Source: Fulvivirga sp. M361 (GTDB lineage Bacteria; Bacteroidota; Bacteroidia; Cytophagales; Cyclobacteriaceae). From it: DNA of 64,000 bases. Below the pieces are notes generated by a model that saw nothing but the letters and a program-made list of their open reading frames with translations, searched no databases and was not told where the DNA came from. Below, in pieces: positions 35,508 through 45,268 of the stretch; the first letter of the stretch is position 1, and the number at the start of each line of letters is the position of its first letter. The translations under genes and the position numbers were made by a program. Location: the NCBI RefSeq assembly GCF_007097395.1, contig NZ_VKDC01000005.1, forward strand, positions 1 to 64,000, in the 5' to 3' direction.

Positions 35508-38500
35508 ATGTTTATCTTTAAACCCATAATGAAAATGAGTCCGCGAGCCAGAGCTATTCTCAAATCCACTTTGAAAGTTTTCGCATGGGCCCTCGGAATT
35601 CCGCTGGCCTTGTTGGTCGTGGCTATCATTTTAATTCGGGTACCATTCATCCAGGATAAGATCATTGATCAAACCGAACATTACCTTGAGAATACACTCG
35701 ATGCAGAGGTGAACATAGGTGGTGTATTTCTCAACTTTCCCAAAACGATTGAAATCTCTGACTTCTACCTGGAAGATCAAAAGGAAGACACTTTACTCTA
35801 CTTCCGGTCTCTCCAGGTTGACGCGGATATGTGGGCCCTGACTGACAATACTGTAGAAATAAACGATTTAAAACTTATTGGAGCCATCGGTCGTGTACAT
35901 CGTAAGGTAAACCGGTCAGATTTCAATTATCAGTTTATTATAGATGCTTTTGCACCTGCCGACACAACAATCCAGGAACGTTCCGATGCAAAACCCTGGA
36001 CATTCAACCTGGAAGCCATCCAGGTAGGTCCTTTTGACTTCAGAATGGATGACGCGCAGAATACCTCTTCACTTTACGCTTACTGGAGTGACCTTCAACT
36101 GGATTTCAATGCATTTGACCTCGACCAATCCCGTATGGACATCAAAAGAATTGACCTGTCTTCTGCTAATATAGGTTATAAGATGCAGACGGTGCCGTCT
36201 GGTCAGTCCCGGCAGGCTGGTACGTCAGAAGGATTTGATCTGAAAGTTGGGGAGGTCCGCATTAATGATTCCGATGTCCATTTCACAGACCTTCACCAGA
36301 ACGTTAATGCTTCCATACATGAGTTGGCCATCCTGGTGGAAGAGATGAATTTATCAGAATCGTTGATCGCACTTGAACAACTGGATCTGATCGAATCGAA
36401 AGTCAGCTATCAATCATTCCAAGGTGCTGATTCCACCAAGGAAAAAACTTCCGATACTCAAAACCCCTGGGAGTTATCTTTAAGAGAATTGAATTTCATA
36501 AAGAATGATGTCCGTATCGATTTAGATTCCAGCAAAACCAATTCGACTTATTTCGATCCAAACCATCTTCACGTTCAGCAGCTTACTGCTGACATTCACA
36601 ACACATCTTACTCACAGAATGAAATCCATAGCGAAATAGCAAAGCTTTCTTTTATTACTGATGAACAATCTATGAAGCTGGAAGGTATGTTTCATATGGA
36701 CAGCACACAATTGTCCGTGGCGAATGCTGCCATACACATGAATCAAACCAGCATACTGTCTGATTTTCAAGCCAAATACTCTTCTCAAAGTGATCTGGCA
36801 AATGCCTCTACCGAGCTTGACCTGCATCTAGGCTCTTCTGTCATTTACACAGAAGACCTGTCTTATTTCCTGGCCGATCCGGAGGCGATGGTATTTCCCG
36901 ACAAACTAATGCTGGAAGCCCGCATAGATGGCCGGCTGGATGCTTTGAACATTAAAACATTGGCTGCCACTACCTCTGCCACAACGTTAGATCTTTCCGG
37001 TCACCTGTATGATCTCTTAAACCCGGACAGCCTGACCTATTCTCTGGAATCTTTCGAACTCAATACTACCCAGCAGGACATTCTCAACCATTTACCTGAC
37101 TCCCTATTGCCACTACCCATACGACTGCCTAAAGACCTGAGGGTGGTTGCAAAAGGTAATGGGTCTTTAAATCACTTTAATGGCAACTTAGACTTATCCT
37201 CAGGTTATGGCCATCTAAGCTTACGGGCAGATACACTGGCCATACATAATAACATTCCGGTATATGCCATCTCGTTAAACTCCGGACATTTCGATGTCGG
37301 CAATCTTTTTCACCGGGACGACCTATTGGACAGCCTGGGATTAGACCTGGAGCTGAAAGGCAAAGGAATTGATCCAAAGACCATGGATATAACAGCTAAA
37401 GGAGTAATTACCAATATTTTGTTTAATCAACACACTTATGATAGCCTTCTCATTGACGCTACCTGGATGCGCTCAATACTTAATGGTACGTTGGCTATCT
37501 CAGACAATCACCTGGATCTCATTTTAAAAGGTGAGGTGGAAACGGGGACAGACTATTACCGCAATAACATTCAGCTAAACCTGGAAAAGGCAGACCTGGA
37601 AGCCATGAACTTTTCAAAAATGCCATTAACCATAAAAAGCAAATTTAAGGCTGATTTTGAAACAAAGGATTTCAGGCGGTTCAACGGTGATCTCGCTTTA
37701 AGGAAATTTCAGGCGGATAATGATATTGACATCTATAGAGTAGATTCCTTACTCGTAGCCAGTATTGACCAGGAAGGCAGCACGGAAATCAGTATAAATT
37801 CTGATATTATGGAGGGTGAATTTAAAGGGAACATCGATCTATTCACTGTGAGCACCGCTGTGATGCAACATATAAACCAATACTATGACCTCACAGAAAT
37901 ACCCAATGAAAATGTCCCGGAAACCAACTTCCAATTTGATTTTGACCTGAAAAATACGGATCTCATAACCGAGATTATCTTCCCGGACCTCAAAGAATTT
38001 AATCCCGGTCATTTCAAAGCGGTGTTTAACAGCACACAAGACCAACTGGATGTCAGCCTTACTATCCATCACCTTCTTTACAAAAACATAGGCATCGACA
38101 GTTTCTCGCTTACCAGCACATCACTAAATAAAACACTTCAGTCCAATTTTGATATAGAACGCATTTCATCATCTAATGCAGAGCTCAATAAGTTATCGCT
38201 TAATACCACCATGTCAAATAATACATTAGCCACGGCCCTGATCATACGCGATTCTCTTGAACACCGAAAGTATCTGATCCGAGGTTTGTTTGAAAGTATT
38301 GATAGCACCTATTCGTTCGTATTGAATAACGATTCTTTGATATTGGCTTATGACCGATGGCAGGTAGAACAAGAAAGGCCTTTTATAGTAAATGATCATG
38401 AGCATAGTGAAAGGACCTCGCTGCGATTATCGCATAAGGAACAGAGTATTACAATCGCCACCCGGGCTCCGGACTCATTATTGGTCATAGGTTTTGATCA

Positions 38501-40433
38501 TTTTCAACTGGCGACATTGGGCAAAGCCCTCCAAAAAGATAAAGATCTCATTAATGGTCAACTCGACGGTGACATAAGGCTATTATTCGCCAACCAGGGG
38601 CCGGGCATACTAGCAGATATTACTATTGAGAAACTGGTGGTTTTGGATAAGAAGTGGGGTGATTTCAAACTCACCACTGAAAAACACAAAGAAAATCGTT
38701 ATCAGGCTGACCTGAAGTTACTTTCCGCTAAGAATGATATTACGCTCCAGGCTAAATACGAGCTATCGGACCTGGATAATCTGAGCGCTGAGTTAGTCAT
38801 TAATAAGTTTCAGCTGGCCACTTTATCACCTATTGTTAAAAGTGACGTAAAGAATTTATCCGGTAACCTCTCCGGTACCATTTCTTTATCCGGAGGTTTT
38901 GATCAACCTGCTATTAACGGCTCGGTTGAACTCACGAAGGTCAGCTTTAACCCTACGGTATTGAACAACACCCTTATGATTGACAATGAGGTCATTTCAT
39001 TTAATGACTCGAAGATCCGTTTTGATCGTTTCAGGCTGATGGACCAACTTAATAATTCAGCCGTTATCAATGGTAATGTGGAAATGGTCGATCCGGCATT
39101 CTATCGCCTGGACCTGAAGATAAGTACGAATGACTTCTTAATCCTAAACACCACCCGAAAGGACAACAGTCTATTCTATGGCACTGTAAAAACAGATGGT
39201 GAGGCCATTATCACCGGCTCCAGCGCCCGCCCCAATGTCCGTCTTAATATGAAATTAACGGATGATAGTGAATTGACTTATTTAGTACCGGAAACACAAT
39301 ACACCTCGTTGAATAGCGAAAATGTAGTGCAATTCATTAATACGTCCGATGAAGAGATCGATCAACCAAAAGATATTCTCAGGGACAGCCTCAATTTCCA
39401 GGGCATGAACCTGACTACCACGCTTGAGATCGACAAGTCGGCCACTTTCAACATCATCATCGATCCGATCACCGAAGATCGGCTCACGGTGCAAGGTGCG
39501 GCTACTTTAAATCTGGCCATTGACCGCCAGGGTGACATTGAACTAAGTGGTAGATATACCGTTAAAAAAGGCGCTTATAATTTCAGCTTCTATAAACTAT
39601 TAAAAAGAGAGTTCTCCATAGAGAAAGGGAGTTCCATTACGTGGTCAGGCGATCCTTATGAAGCACGCCTGGACATACGTGCCTACAACCGTGTGGAAGC
39701 CCCTCCAATTGATCTTATGATCAACCAGATCAGCAATGCTACAAATACAGACCTTGATCGTTATAAACAGCGTCTGCCCTTCCTGGTGTACCTGGACATT
39801 GAAGGTGAATTGATGAAGCCACAGATCCGTTTTGAGCTGGACATGCCACAGGACAAACGCAATGCCTTCGGAGGAAGCATCTACTCACGAATAACAGACT
39901 TAAATTCAAGAGAATCTGATCTTAATAAACAAGTGTTTGCGCTCCTCTTGCTACAGCGCTTTATTTCCGAAGATCCGCTGAAAAGTGAAGGTGGCTATGA
40001 CATAGAGGATAAAGCAAGACGTAGCGTGAGTCGTATCCTGTCCGATCAGCTGAATCGCCTGACAGACAATATTAACGGCATTAACCTGAACCTGGACTTA
40101 CAATCGTACCAGGATTATTCTCAAGGTACGGCGCAAAGTACCACACAACTCGAATTAGGAGTATCCAAAACCTTGTTCAACGACCAACTGGAAGTCAAGG
40201 TGTCGGGAAATGTCAACCTGGAGGGTGAACAACAACAAAACTTTTCGGATTATGTCGGCGACCTGGCTTTGGAGTACAAACTTACTGATGATGGCAGATT
40301 ACGGATCACCGGCTTCAGAAGAAGTGATTTTGACGTCTTAAGCGGAGAAATTATAGAAACCGGTGCGGGAATTATCTATGTACGTGACTATAACACATTC
40401 AAGGAGCTATTTAAAAGTAGTGATGAGGAATAA
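35508..40433 (+). CDS. tamB: TamB-like translocation/assembly module protein
   Basis: 1641 residues. An N-terminal membrane helix (about 23-46: FAWALGIPLALLVVAIILIRVPFI) is followed by a very long stretch of alternating beta-strands. The conserved C-terminal TamB (DUF490) domain runs from about 1240: LSGRYTVKKGAYNFSFYKLLKREFSIEKGSSITWSGDPYEA, FLVYLDIEGELMKPQIRFELDMP and QSTTQLELGVSKTLFNDQLEVKVSGNV. TamB bridges inner and outer membranes and assists barrel assembly or lipid transport. The next gene, a TamA-like lipoprotein, overlaps its 3' end by 11 bp, giving the expected Tam pair. ATG at 35508, with 35529 also possible. Confidence 0.93.
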   Translation: MFIFKPIMKMSPRARAILKSTLKVFAWALGIPLALLVVAIILIRVPFIQDKIIDQTEHYLENTLDAEVNIGGVFLNFPKTIEISDFYLEDQKEDTLLYFRSLQVDADMWALTDNTVEINDLKLIGAIGRVHRKVNRSDFNYQFIIDAFAPADTTIQERSDAKPWTFNLEAIQVGPFDFRMDDAQNTSSLYAYWSDLQLDFNAFDLDQSRMDIKRIDLSSANIGYKMQTVPSGQSRQAGTSEGFDLKVGEVRINDSDVHFTDLHQNVNASIHELAILVEEMNLSESLIALEQLDLIESKVSYQSFQGADSTKEKTSDTQNPWELSLRELNFIKNDVRIDLDSSKTNSTYFDPNHLHVQQLTADIHNTSYSQNEIHSEIAKLSFITDEQSMKLEGMFHMDSTQLSVANAAIHMNQTSILSDFQAKYSSQSDLANASTELDLHLGSSVIYTEDLSYFLADPEAMVFPDKLMLEARIDGRLDALNIKTLAATTSATTLDLSGHLYDLLNPDSLTYSLESFELNTTQQDILNHLPDSLLPLPIRLPKDLRVVAKGNGSLNHFNGNLDLSSGYGHLSLRADTLAIHNNIPVYAISLNSGHFDVGNLFHRDDLLDSLGLDLELKGKGIDPKTMDITAKGVITNILFNQHTYDSLLIDATWMRSILNGTLAISDNHLDLILKGEVETGTDYYRNNIQLNLEKADLEAMNFSKMPLTIKSKFKADFETKDFRRFNGDLALRKFQADNDIDIYRVDSLLVASIDQEGSTEISINSDIMEGEFKGNIDLFTVSTAVMQHINQYYDLTEIPNENVPETNFQFDFDLKNTDLITEIIFPDLKEFNPGHFKAVFNSTQDQLDVSLTIHHLLYKNIGIDSFSLTSTSLNKTLQSNFDIERISSSNAELNKLSLNTTMSNNTLATALIIRDSLEHRKYLIRGLFESIDSTYSFVLNNDSLILAYDRWQVEQERPFIVNDHEHSERTSLRLSHKEQSITIATRAPDSLLVIGFDHFQLATLGKALQKDKDLINGQLDGDIRLLFANQGPGILADITIEKLVVLDKKWGDFKLTTEKHKENRYQADLKLLSAKNDITLQAKYELSDLDNLSAELVINKFQLATLSPIVKSDVKNLSGNLSGTISLSGGFDQPAINGSVELTKVSFNPTVLNNTLMIDNEVISFNDSKIRFDRFRLMDQLNNSAVINGNVEMVDPAFYRLDLKISTNDFLILNTTRKDNSLFYGTVKTDGEAIITGSSARPNVRLNMKLTDDSELTYLVPETQYTSLNSENVVQFINTSDEEIDQPKDILRDSLNFQGMNLTTTLEIDKSATFNIIIDPITEDRLTVQGAATLNLAIDRQGDIELSGRYTVKKGAYNFSFYKLLKREFSIEKGSSITWSGDPYEARLDIRAYNRVEAPPIDLMINQISNATNTDLDRYKQRLPFLVYLDIEGELMKPQIRFELDMPQDKRNAFGGSIYSRITDLNSRESDLNKQVFALLLLQRFISEDPLKSEGGYDIEDKARRSVSRILSDQLNRLTDNINGINLNLDLQSYQDYSQGTAQSTTQLELGVSKTLFNDQLEVKVSGNVNLEGEQQQNFSDYVGDLALEYKLTDDGRLRITGFRRSDFDVLSGEIIETGAGIIYVRDYNTFKELFKSSDEE

Positions 40434-42702
40434 CCACCGATATATACTGTCCTTCTTTTTACTCGCTCTAATGTGCGGTTGTACAGGTACAAAGTTCTTA
40501 GCCGAAGGAGAACGTTTCTATTCAGGGGCCGAACTGGTGTTCATCCAAGACAGCGTCAAAGTAAATAATAAACCGCTTGCCAGGGACCTACAGGTCTTGA
40601 TCCAACCTGCTCCCAATACAAAGATCCTGGGTTCACGACCGGCCGTGTGGTTTCATAACATTGCAGGTGAGCCCAAGAAAGAAAAAGGCTTTAAATACTG
40701 GGTGAAATACAAACTGGGCAAAGCGCCGGTATTGGCATCGGAAATTAAGGAGACATCAACGGCCGCAAGACTGACGAACTACCTTCATAATCATGGCTAT
40801 TTCAGGGCTTCTGTCACCAGTGGGCTCAAATCAAGAACACATTCTACTAAAGCGATCTATACGATTCGTACAGGAGTCCCTTATACCCTTCGGAATCTCA
40901 TCTATGAGGAAACTGATAGTATATATCTACCACACCAGCAATCTGTGATGAAAGAAAGTCTGCTGCAAGAAGGTGATCGCTATGAACTTGAAAAGCTGCA
41001 AGCCGAGCAAAGCCGTATCGAGAATTACCTGGAAGATCACGGCTTCTATTATTTTGATGATAATTATTTGTTATATAAGGCAGACAGCAGCGTTGGCGAT
41101 CATCAGGTGGACCTCACATTAACACTGGCTGAAGACACACCGGAAAGAGCAAAAAAAATATTTACACTCAGTGATGTCATTATCCGACCGGATTATTCGG
41201 TTTCCAATGATACGATCAAACAAGTGGATAGTACTGAGGTCCATTATGGGTATACGTTCATTAATAATGACGACTACATTCGGCCTGATATTCTTACTGA
41301 AACCGTTGTTTTTAAACCCGGAGACAACTACTCACAGCAAGCCGAGTCAAGAACACGGGAGCGGCTGATGGCCCTGGGTACGTATAAATTCGTCAATATG
41401 AAATTTGACCGGTCTGATTCTTCGTCTCTCAATTCCTCGATCTATTTAACGCCATTACCAAAAAAATCGCTGCGACTGGAAGTACAGGCATTATCCAAGT
41501 CAAACAACTTCCTGGGTCCTGCCTTGTCATTAGCGTTTCAGAACAGGAATACCTTCAGAGGCGCAGAATTATTTGAGCTAAAGCTAAATACTTCTTATGA
41601 AGTTCAGGTTGGTGGTCAAAATAACCCTCCTCTAAATGCATACGAAATTAACCTGGAGGGCAACCTGACCATACCCCGGTTGATCACACCATTTTCTTTT
41701 AATTATCGGAGTCTTCGTTTTATTCCCAGTACCAGGATCAGCCTGGGCACCCGCTTGCAACGAAGGATAAACGTCTTTCAGATCAACTCATTTGAAGCAA
41801 AATACGGTTTCCTGTGGCAAGAGACCTACACCAAACGTCATGAGCTTTATCCTGTCAATTTATCTTTTGTTCAATTAAGTCAGACGTCCGGAGAGTTTGA
41901 CCGGCGCCTGGAGACCGACCTTAACCTGGCCAGAAGCCTGGAAGATCAGTTTATCATAGGCGCACTGTATGAATATACATTCAATTCGAAAAATGCTAAA
42001 GACGCTGATGACAGGCGTCACCACTTTTTTTTCAATGGATTACTCGATATCTCAGGAAACCTTCTTAACCTGACTGAACGTGTCGTCAATCGGGAAAGAT
42101 CCGGGCAGGATGATGGCGTATCATACTCACAATACACCAAAGTGCAATTGGATTTTCGCTATTTCCAAAAGCTGGGGAGTAAAAAAACACTTGCCACCCG
42201 GTTAATTCTTGGGGCTGCTCGTGCCTATGGAAATTCCCGTGAAGTCCCTTTTATAAAACAATTCTCTGCCGGGGGCTCTAACAGTATAAGAGCATTTCGG
42301 GCAAGATCACTCGGCCCCGGAACGTCCAATACCGACAACGACGAATCTTCCATCGTACTGGATGAAACCGGGGATTTGAAAATTGAAGCTAACCTGGAAT
42401 ACCGTTCGCCCCTGATAGGTGTTTTGGAAGGTGCATTATTTTTAGACGCAGGTAATATATGGCTTTGGGACAGTCGTACGGAAAAACCCGGGGCATCGTT
42501 TGACAGTAAGTTTATGCAGGATATGGCTGTTGGGGCCGGGGCCGGCTTACGTTTCAATTTCAGTTTTTTTATACTACGTTTTGACCTCGCTTTTCCCATA
42601 AGGCAGCCTGGCAAATGGGTATTGGACGAGGTAAATCCGTTGGAAAAAAATTGGCGAAAAGACAACCTGCTTTTGAATATTGCCATAGGCTACCCTTTCT
42701 AA
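40423..42702 (+). CDS. TamL-type BamA/TamA lipoprotein of the outer membrane
   Basis: 759 residues from the ATG at 40423, which overlaps the tamB stop; the longer frame from 40363 lies inside tamB and lacks a signal. The lipoprotein signal LSFFLLALMCGCTGTKFL gives a lipidated cysteine near residue 20. POTRA-like repeats occupy about 30-370 (YFRASVTSGLKS, YEETDSIYLP, RIENYLEDHGFYYF). An Omp85 barrel follows (RNTFRGAELFELKLNTSYE, QFSAGGSNSIRAFRARSLGPG with the VRGF-like IRAF motif, and LFLDAGNIW). This is the lipid-anchored TamA variant of Bacteroidota. Overlap with tamB implies translational coupling. Confidence 0.92.
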   Translation: MRNNHRYILSFFLLALMCGCTGTKFLAEGERFYSGAELVFIQDSVKVNNKPLARDLQVLIQPAPNTKILGSRPAVWFHNIAGEPKKEKGFKYWVKYKLGKAPVLASEIKETSTAARLTNYLHNHGYFRASVTSGLKSRTHSTKAIYTIRTGVPYTLRNLIYEETDSIYLPHQQSVMKESLLQEGDRYELEKLQAEQSRIENYLEDHGFYYFDDNYLLYKADSSVGDHQVDLTLTLAEDTPERAKKIFTLSDVIIRPDYSVSNDTIKQVDSTEVHYGYTFINNDDYIRPDILTETVVFKPGDNYSQQAESRTRERLMALGTYKFVNMKFDRSDSSSLNSSIYLTPLPKKSLRLEVQALSKSNNFLGPALSLAFQNRNTFRGAELFELKLNTSYEVQVGGQNNPPLNAYEINLEGNLTIPRLITPFSFNYRSLRFIPSTRISLGTRLQRRINVFQINSFEAKYGFLWQETYTKRHELYPVNLSFVQLSQTSGEFDRRLETDLNLARSLEDQFIIGALYEYTFNSKNAKDADDRRHHFFFNGLLDISGNLLNLTERVVNRERSGQDDGVSYSQYTKVQLDFRYFQKLGSKKTLATRLILGAARAYGNSREVPFIKQFSAGGSNSIRAFRARSLGPGTSNTDNDESSIVLDETGDLKIEANLEYRSPLIGVLEGALFLDAGNIWLWDSRTEKPGASFDSKFMQDMAVGAGAGLRFNFSFFILRFDLAFPIRQPGKWVLDEVNPLEKNWRKDNLLLNIAIGYPF

Positions 42703-42703
42703 T

Positions 42704-42710
42704 TGTAGAA
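42704..42710. promoter_or_regulatory. TGTAGAA site upstream of the OmpA/YiaD operon
   Basis: It reads TTTCTA-AT-TGTAGAA, a shortened version of the 29175 palindrome, directly after the TamL stop codon. It lies 89 bp upstream of the -24 element at 42795. Confidence 0.35.
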
Positions 42711-42794
42711 GTATTTACACACAACGAGGTCGTTAGTCGCCTGTTATTGATGAATACGGGTCCCTGTATCTTTCTTTACCTCCATTTTGTCGAA

Positions 42795-42810
42795 TGGCAT
42801 CTCATTTGTC
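42795..42810 (+). promoter_or_regulatory. sigma54-like -24/-12 element of the OmpA/YiaD operon
   Basis: TGGCATCTCATTTGTC: TGGCA as -24 and TTTG as -12, with the same spacing as the dps and micro-gene elements. The first codon of the operon is at 42844. Confidence 0.5.
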
Positions 42811-42843
42811 TTTTATCATTTAGAATTTAATAATGATAAAAAA

Positions 42844-43512
42844 ATGAAATCTACATTATATAAAAAATTACTACTCTGCTCACTCGTTGCATTCTCATTA
42901 ATAGGATGTAATGCTACTAAAACACAAAAAGGTGCCGCCGTCGGTAGTGGTGGCGGCGCTGTCATTGGCGGGTTGATCGGCAAAGCAGCGGGAAATACCG
43001 CCGCAGGCGCCATTATAGGGGCAGCTGTTGGGGGTACGGCCGGAGCATTGATCGGAAGAAAAATGGATAAACAGGCCGAAGAGCTTAGGCGTGACCTGGA
43101 AGGAGCTGAAATTGAAAGAATTGGTGAAGGGATAAAAATCACCTTTGACTCAGGGCTTATGTTTGGTTTGGATTCTTATGATCTAACCAGCACCACCAGG
43201 CAAAACCTGAATGAGCTCTCCACCATACTTCAAAAATATGAGGATACGGAAATTCTTATAGAAGGTCATACAGACGCTACCGGTTCTGACAAATACAATC
43301 AGCGTCTATCAAAACGACGTGCACAAGCGGTAAAAACACATCTGACCAGCCATAATGTTGCCACAGAACGAATGACTGTGATCGGCTATGGAGAAGACCA
43401 GCCTGTTGCTGACAATGGAAGCGACTATGGAAGGCAAAAAAACCGACGTGTAGAGTTAGCCATCTATGCAAATGATAAGATGAAAAAAGCGGCTGAAAAA
43501 GGTGATCTATAA
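42844..43512 (+). CDS. OmpA-family lipoprotein with glycine-zipper (YiaD-like)
   Basis: 222 residues from the ATG at 42844; the extension to 42787 runs through the promoter element. Lipoprotein signal LLLCSLVAFSLIGCNATK. Glycine-zipper region about 30-75 (GAAVGSGGGAVIGGLIGKAAGNT, IIGAAVGGTAGALIGRKMD), as in membrane-inserting stress lipoproteins. The OmpA peptidoglycan-binding domain runs about 100-205 (FDSGLMFGLDSYDLT, ILIEGHTDATGSDKYNQRLSKRRAQAVKTHL, VIGYGEDQPVADN, NRRVELAI), with the D and R that hold diaminopimelate. It heads a run of seven plus-strand genes. Confidence 0.93.
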   Translation: MKSTLYKKLLLCSLVAFSLIGCNATKTQKGAAVGSGGGAVIGGLIGKAAGNTAAGAIIGAAVGGTAGALIGRKMDKQAEELRRDLEGAEIERIGEGIKITFDSGLMFGLDSYDLTSTTRQNLNELSTILQKYEDTEILIEGHTDATGSDKYNQRLSKRRAQAVKTHLTSHNVATERMTVIGYGEDQPVADNGSDYGRQKNRRVELAIYANDKMKKAAEKGDL

Positions 43513-43530
43513 GCTTTAAACAGGAAACAT

Positions 43531-43743
43531 ATGATTAGAAAAGGTTCTAAAGTAACGTGGTCATGGGGTACAGGAACAGCAGAAGGAAAAGTACAGGAAA
43601 CCTATACTAAAACTGTCCTCAAAACCATCAACGGTAATAAGGTAACACGCAACGGAGAGCCCGGTAACAAAGCTCTTTTTATACGACAGGAAGACGGCTC
43701 GGAAGTACTTAAGCTAGCGTCAGAAGTAAAACCGGCCAATTGA
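43531..43743 (+). CDS. DUF2945 (HVA1 Tudor-like) small protein
   Basis: 70 residues: MIRKGSKVTWSWGTGTAEGK, then VQETYTKTVLKTINGNKVTRNGEPGNKALFI and DGSEVLKLASEV. This matches the DUF2945 'hypervirulence-associated Tudor' domain, a small beta-barrel of unknown partner. It lies 18 bp after the OmpA stop, in the operon. In other bacteria these genes also sit among general-stress genes; the role is not known. Confidence 0.88.
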   Translation: MIRKGSKVTWSWGTGTAEGKVQETYTKTVLKTINGNKVTRNGEPGNKALFIRQEDGSEVLKLASEVKPAN

Positions 43744-43763
43744 TCTAACATAAGAAATCACAC

Positions 43764-44045
43764 ATGGATACATCAGATAAAAAACTTTTATTATACGGCA
43801 TCGGCAGCATATTGGTAGGAACAGTCATCCGTGCGGCAGCCCGCCAACTATGGCAATCTACCAAAGGAACACCACCCCCTGAAGATCCTGGTGACCCGGA
43901 GGTGGATACTACTCAGGCAATGGCCTGGACCGTAGGTTTGGCTGTGGTAAGCGGAGTAGCTAAACTACTGTACAGGTCGGCTTTCTCAGATCAACTGAGT
44001 GATTTAAAAGAACAATCGCCCCTAAATGATGAGGAAAATGTCTAA
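43764..44045 (+). CDS. Small membrane protein, DUF4235-like
   Basis: 93 residues with two hydrophobic helices (about 8-28: LLLYGIGSILVGTVIRAAARQLW; and about 50-70: AMAWTVGLAVVSGVAKLLYR) joined by a PPPEDPGDPEVD linker. The pattern of two helices around a proline/acidic loop resembles DUF4235, though the match is by eye. Its 3' end overlaps the next gene by 20 bp. Part of the stress-type operon. Confidence 0.7.
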   Translation: MDTSDKKLLLYGIGSILVGTVIRAAARQLWQSTKGTPPPEDPGDPEVDTTQAMAWTVGLAVVSGVAKLLYRSAFSDQLSDLKEQSPLNDEENV

Positions 44046-44475
44046 GCCATTAAAACTATTTCTGGTGACTGCATTGGGTATTGTATCCATTGCTGCTATT
44101 CTGGGATTTACCCCTGAAGTATCTGCAAATACCACACTAAAAAAGGACAAATATACCCCTGGTTATTTCCAATTGAAAGATACGATCCTTCAGGTCATTG
44201 AAGTACATGCGCACGATGTACAGATGTATGATGATCTGATTATGGCATTTGATAGAGGTAAAGGATATGCACATACCGACAAATGCTATGCGCTGCGCCA
44301 GGGACTATACCGGCAAAAAGAAGACTTAAAACAAACACTCGCCATTTTCCATAATACCTCTTTGACTACATGGTCTGCTGACAGTACAACAATTTTGAAA
44401 CGATTGACGCATCATAAAAAGCAACTTACAGACGCCAAAAATAGTATGGCTGATATGAGCATCACTAATGACTAA
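44026..44475 (+). CDS. Secreted helical protein of unknown function
   Basis: 149 residues (starts at 44026, 44029 or 44038 are all possible). A signal peptide (LFLVTALGIVSIAAILGFTPEVSAN) precedes a helical, His- and Lys-rich mature part (QLKDTILQVIEVHAHDVQMYDDLIMAFDRGKG, CYALRQGLYRQKEDLKQTLAIFH). No family is recognised. It overlaps the previous gene and lies 12 bp before the flavodoxin-like gene, so it is operonic. A four-helix periplasmic bundle is a guess from the pattern. Confidence 0.65.
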   Translation: MMRKMSKPLKLFLVTALGIVSIAAILGFTPEVSANTTLKKDKYTPGYFQLKDTILQVIEVHAHDVQMYDDLIMAFDRGKGYAHTDKCYALRQGLYRQKEDLKQTLAIFHNTSLTTWSADSTTILKRLTHHKKQLTDAKNSMADMSITND

Positions 44476-44487
44476 TTTCTTGAATTT

Positions 44488-45195
44488 ATGACACCAAAAT
44501 TTCACGCACTTAAGGCATTATACATCAACTGCACACTCAAAAAAAGTCCTGACACGAGCAATACGAAAGGCCTCATGGATGTTTCTATGAATATTATGAA
44601 AGAGGAAGGAGTATCCACTGAGTACCTGCGTTTTGCAGATCATGATATCGCTACAGGCATACAACCGGACATGACTGAACACGGATGGGATAAAGATGAA
44701 TGGCCTGCCATCTATAAAAAAATCATTGAAGCTGACATACTTATAATAGGTACGCCTATCTGGCTGGGTGAACGTTCGTCAGAATGCACAAAATTGATAG
44801 AACGAATGTATGCCATGAGTGGAGAGCAAAATGATAAGGGACAGTATATTTATTACGGAAAGGTTGGCAGTTGTGTAATAACCGGGAATGAAGATGGTGT
44901 AAAGCACTGTGCTCAGGGCATATTATACGCTATGCAACACCTGGGTTACACTATTCCGCCCCAGGCAGATTGCGGGTGGGTCGGTGAAGTAGGTCCGGGT
45001 CCAAGTTATCTGGACGAAGAGGCGAATGCCAGGGAAAATGAATTCACTAATCGTAACACTACTTTCATGACCTACAATTTGCTGCATTTAGCTAATTTAC
45101 TGAAGGCCCAGGGTGGTTATCCTGAATATGGAAATTCGAGGAAGGACTGGGATAACGGTAAACGTTGGGCATTTGAAAACCCTGAGTACAGATAA
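44488..45195 (+). CDS. Flavodoxin-fold NAD(P)H-dependent oxidoreductase
   Basis: 235 residues. Flavodoxin-like start (LKALYINCTLKKSPDTSNTKGL, phosphate loop) followed by ADILIIGTPIWLGERSSECTKLIERM, the usual FMN-binding second loop, and VGSCVITGNEDGVKHCAQGILYAMQHLGY. It resembles the flavodoxin family/NADPH-dependent FMN reductases that reduce quinones or other acceptors. The C-terminal ~60 residues (AFENPEYR end) are an extension. It precedes the PoxB-like gene by 73 bp; together they suggest redox and pyruvate metabolism under stress. Confidence 0.88.
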   Translation: MTPKFHALKALYINCTLKKSPDTSNTKGLMDVSMNIMKEEGVSTEYLRFADHDIATGIQPDMTEHGWDKDEWPAIYKKIIEADILIIGTPIWLGERSSECTKLIERMYAMSGEQNDKGQYIYYGKVGSCVITGNEDGVKHCAQGILYAMQHLGYTIPPQADCGWVGEVGPGPSYLDEEANARENEFTNRNTTFMTYNLLHLANLLKAQGGYPEYGNSRKDWDNGKRWAFENPEYR

Positions 45196-45268
45196 GGATT
45201 ATCTCATCTAAAACTCCATGCAAATAATAATTAATCCTCTTTTCTTTTTAAACCTAAATGCATAACAT

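Noticed and set aside
35433-35510. TTCTACA at 35433 followed by CTGGTTTTTTCCTCTGGC before tamB, as a further sigma54-type promoter.
   Set aside because: The half-site is exact but the -12 block has no TTG/GC at the right place, so it was not listed as a promoter.
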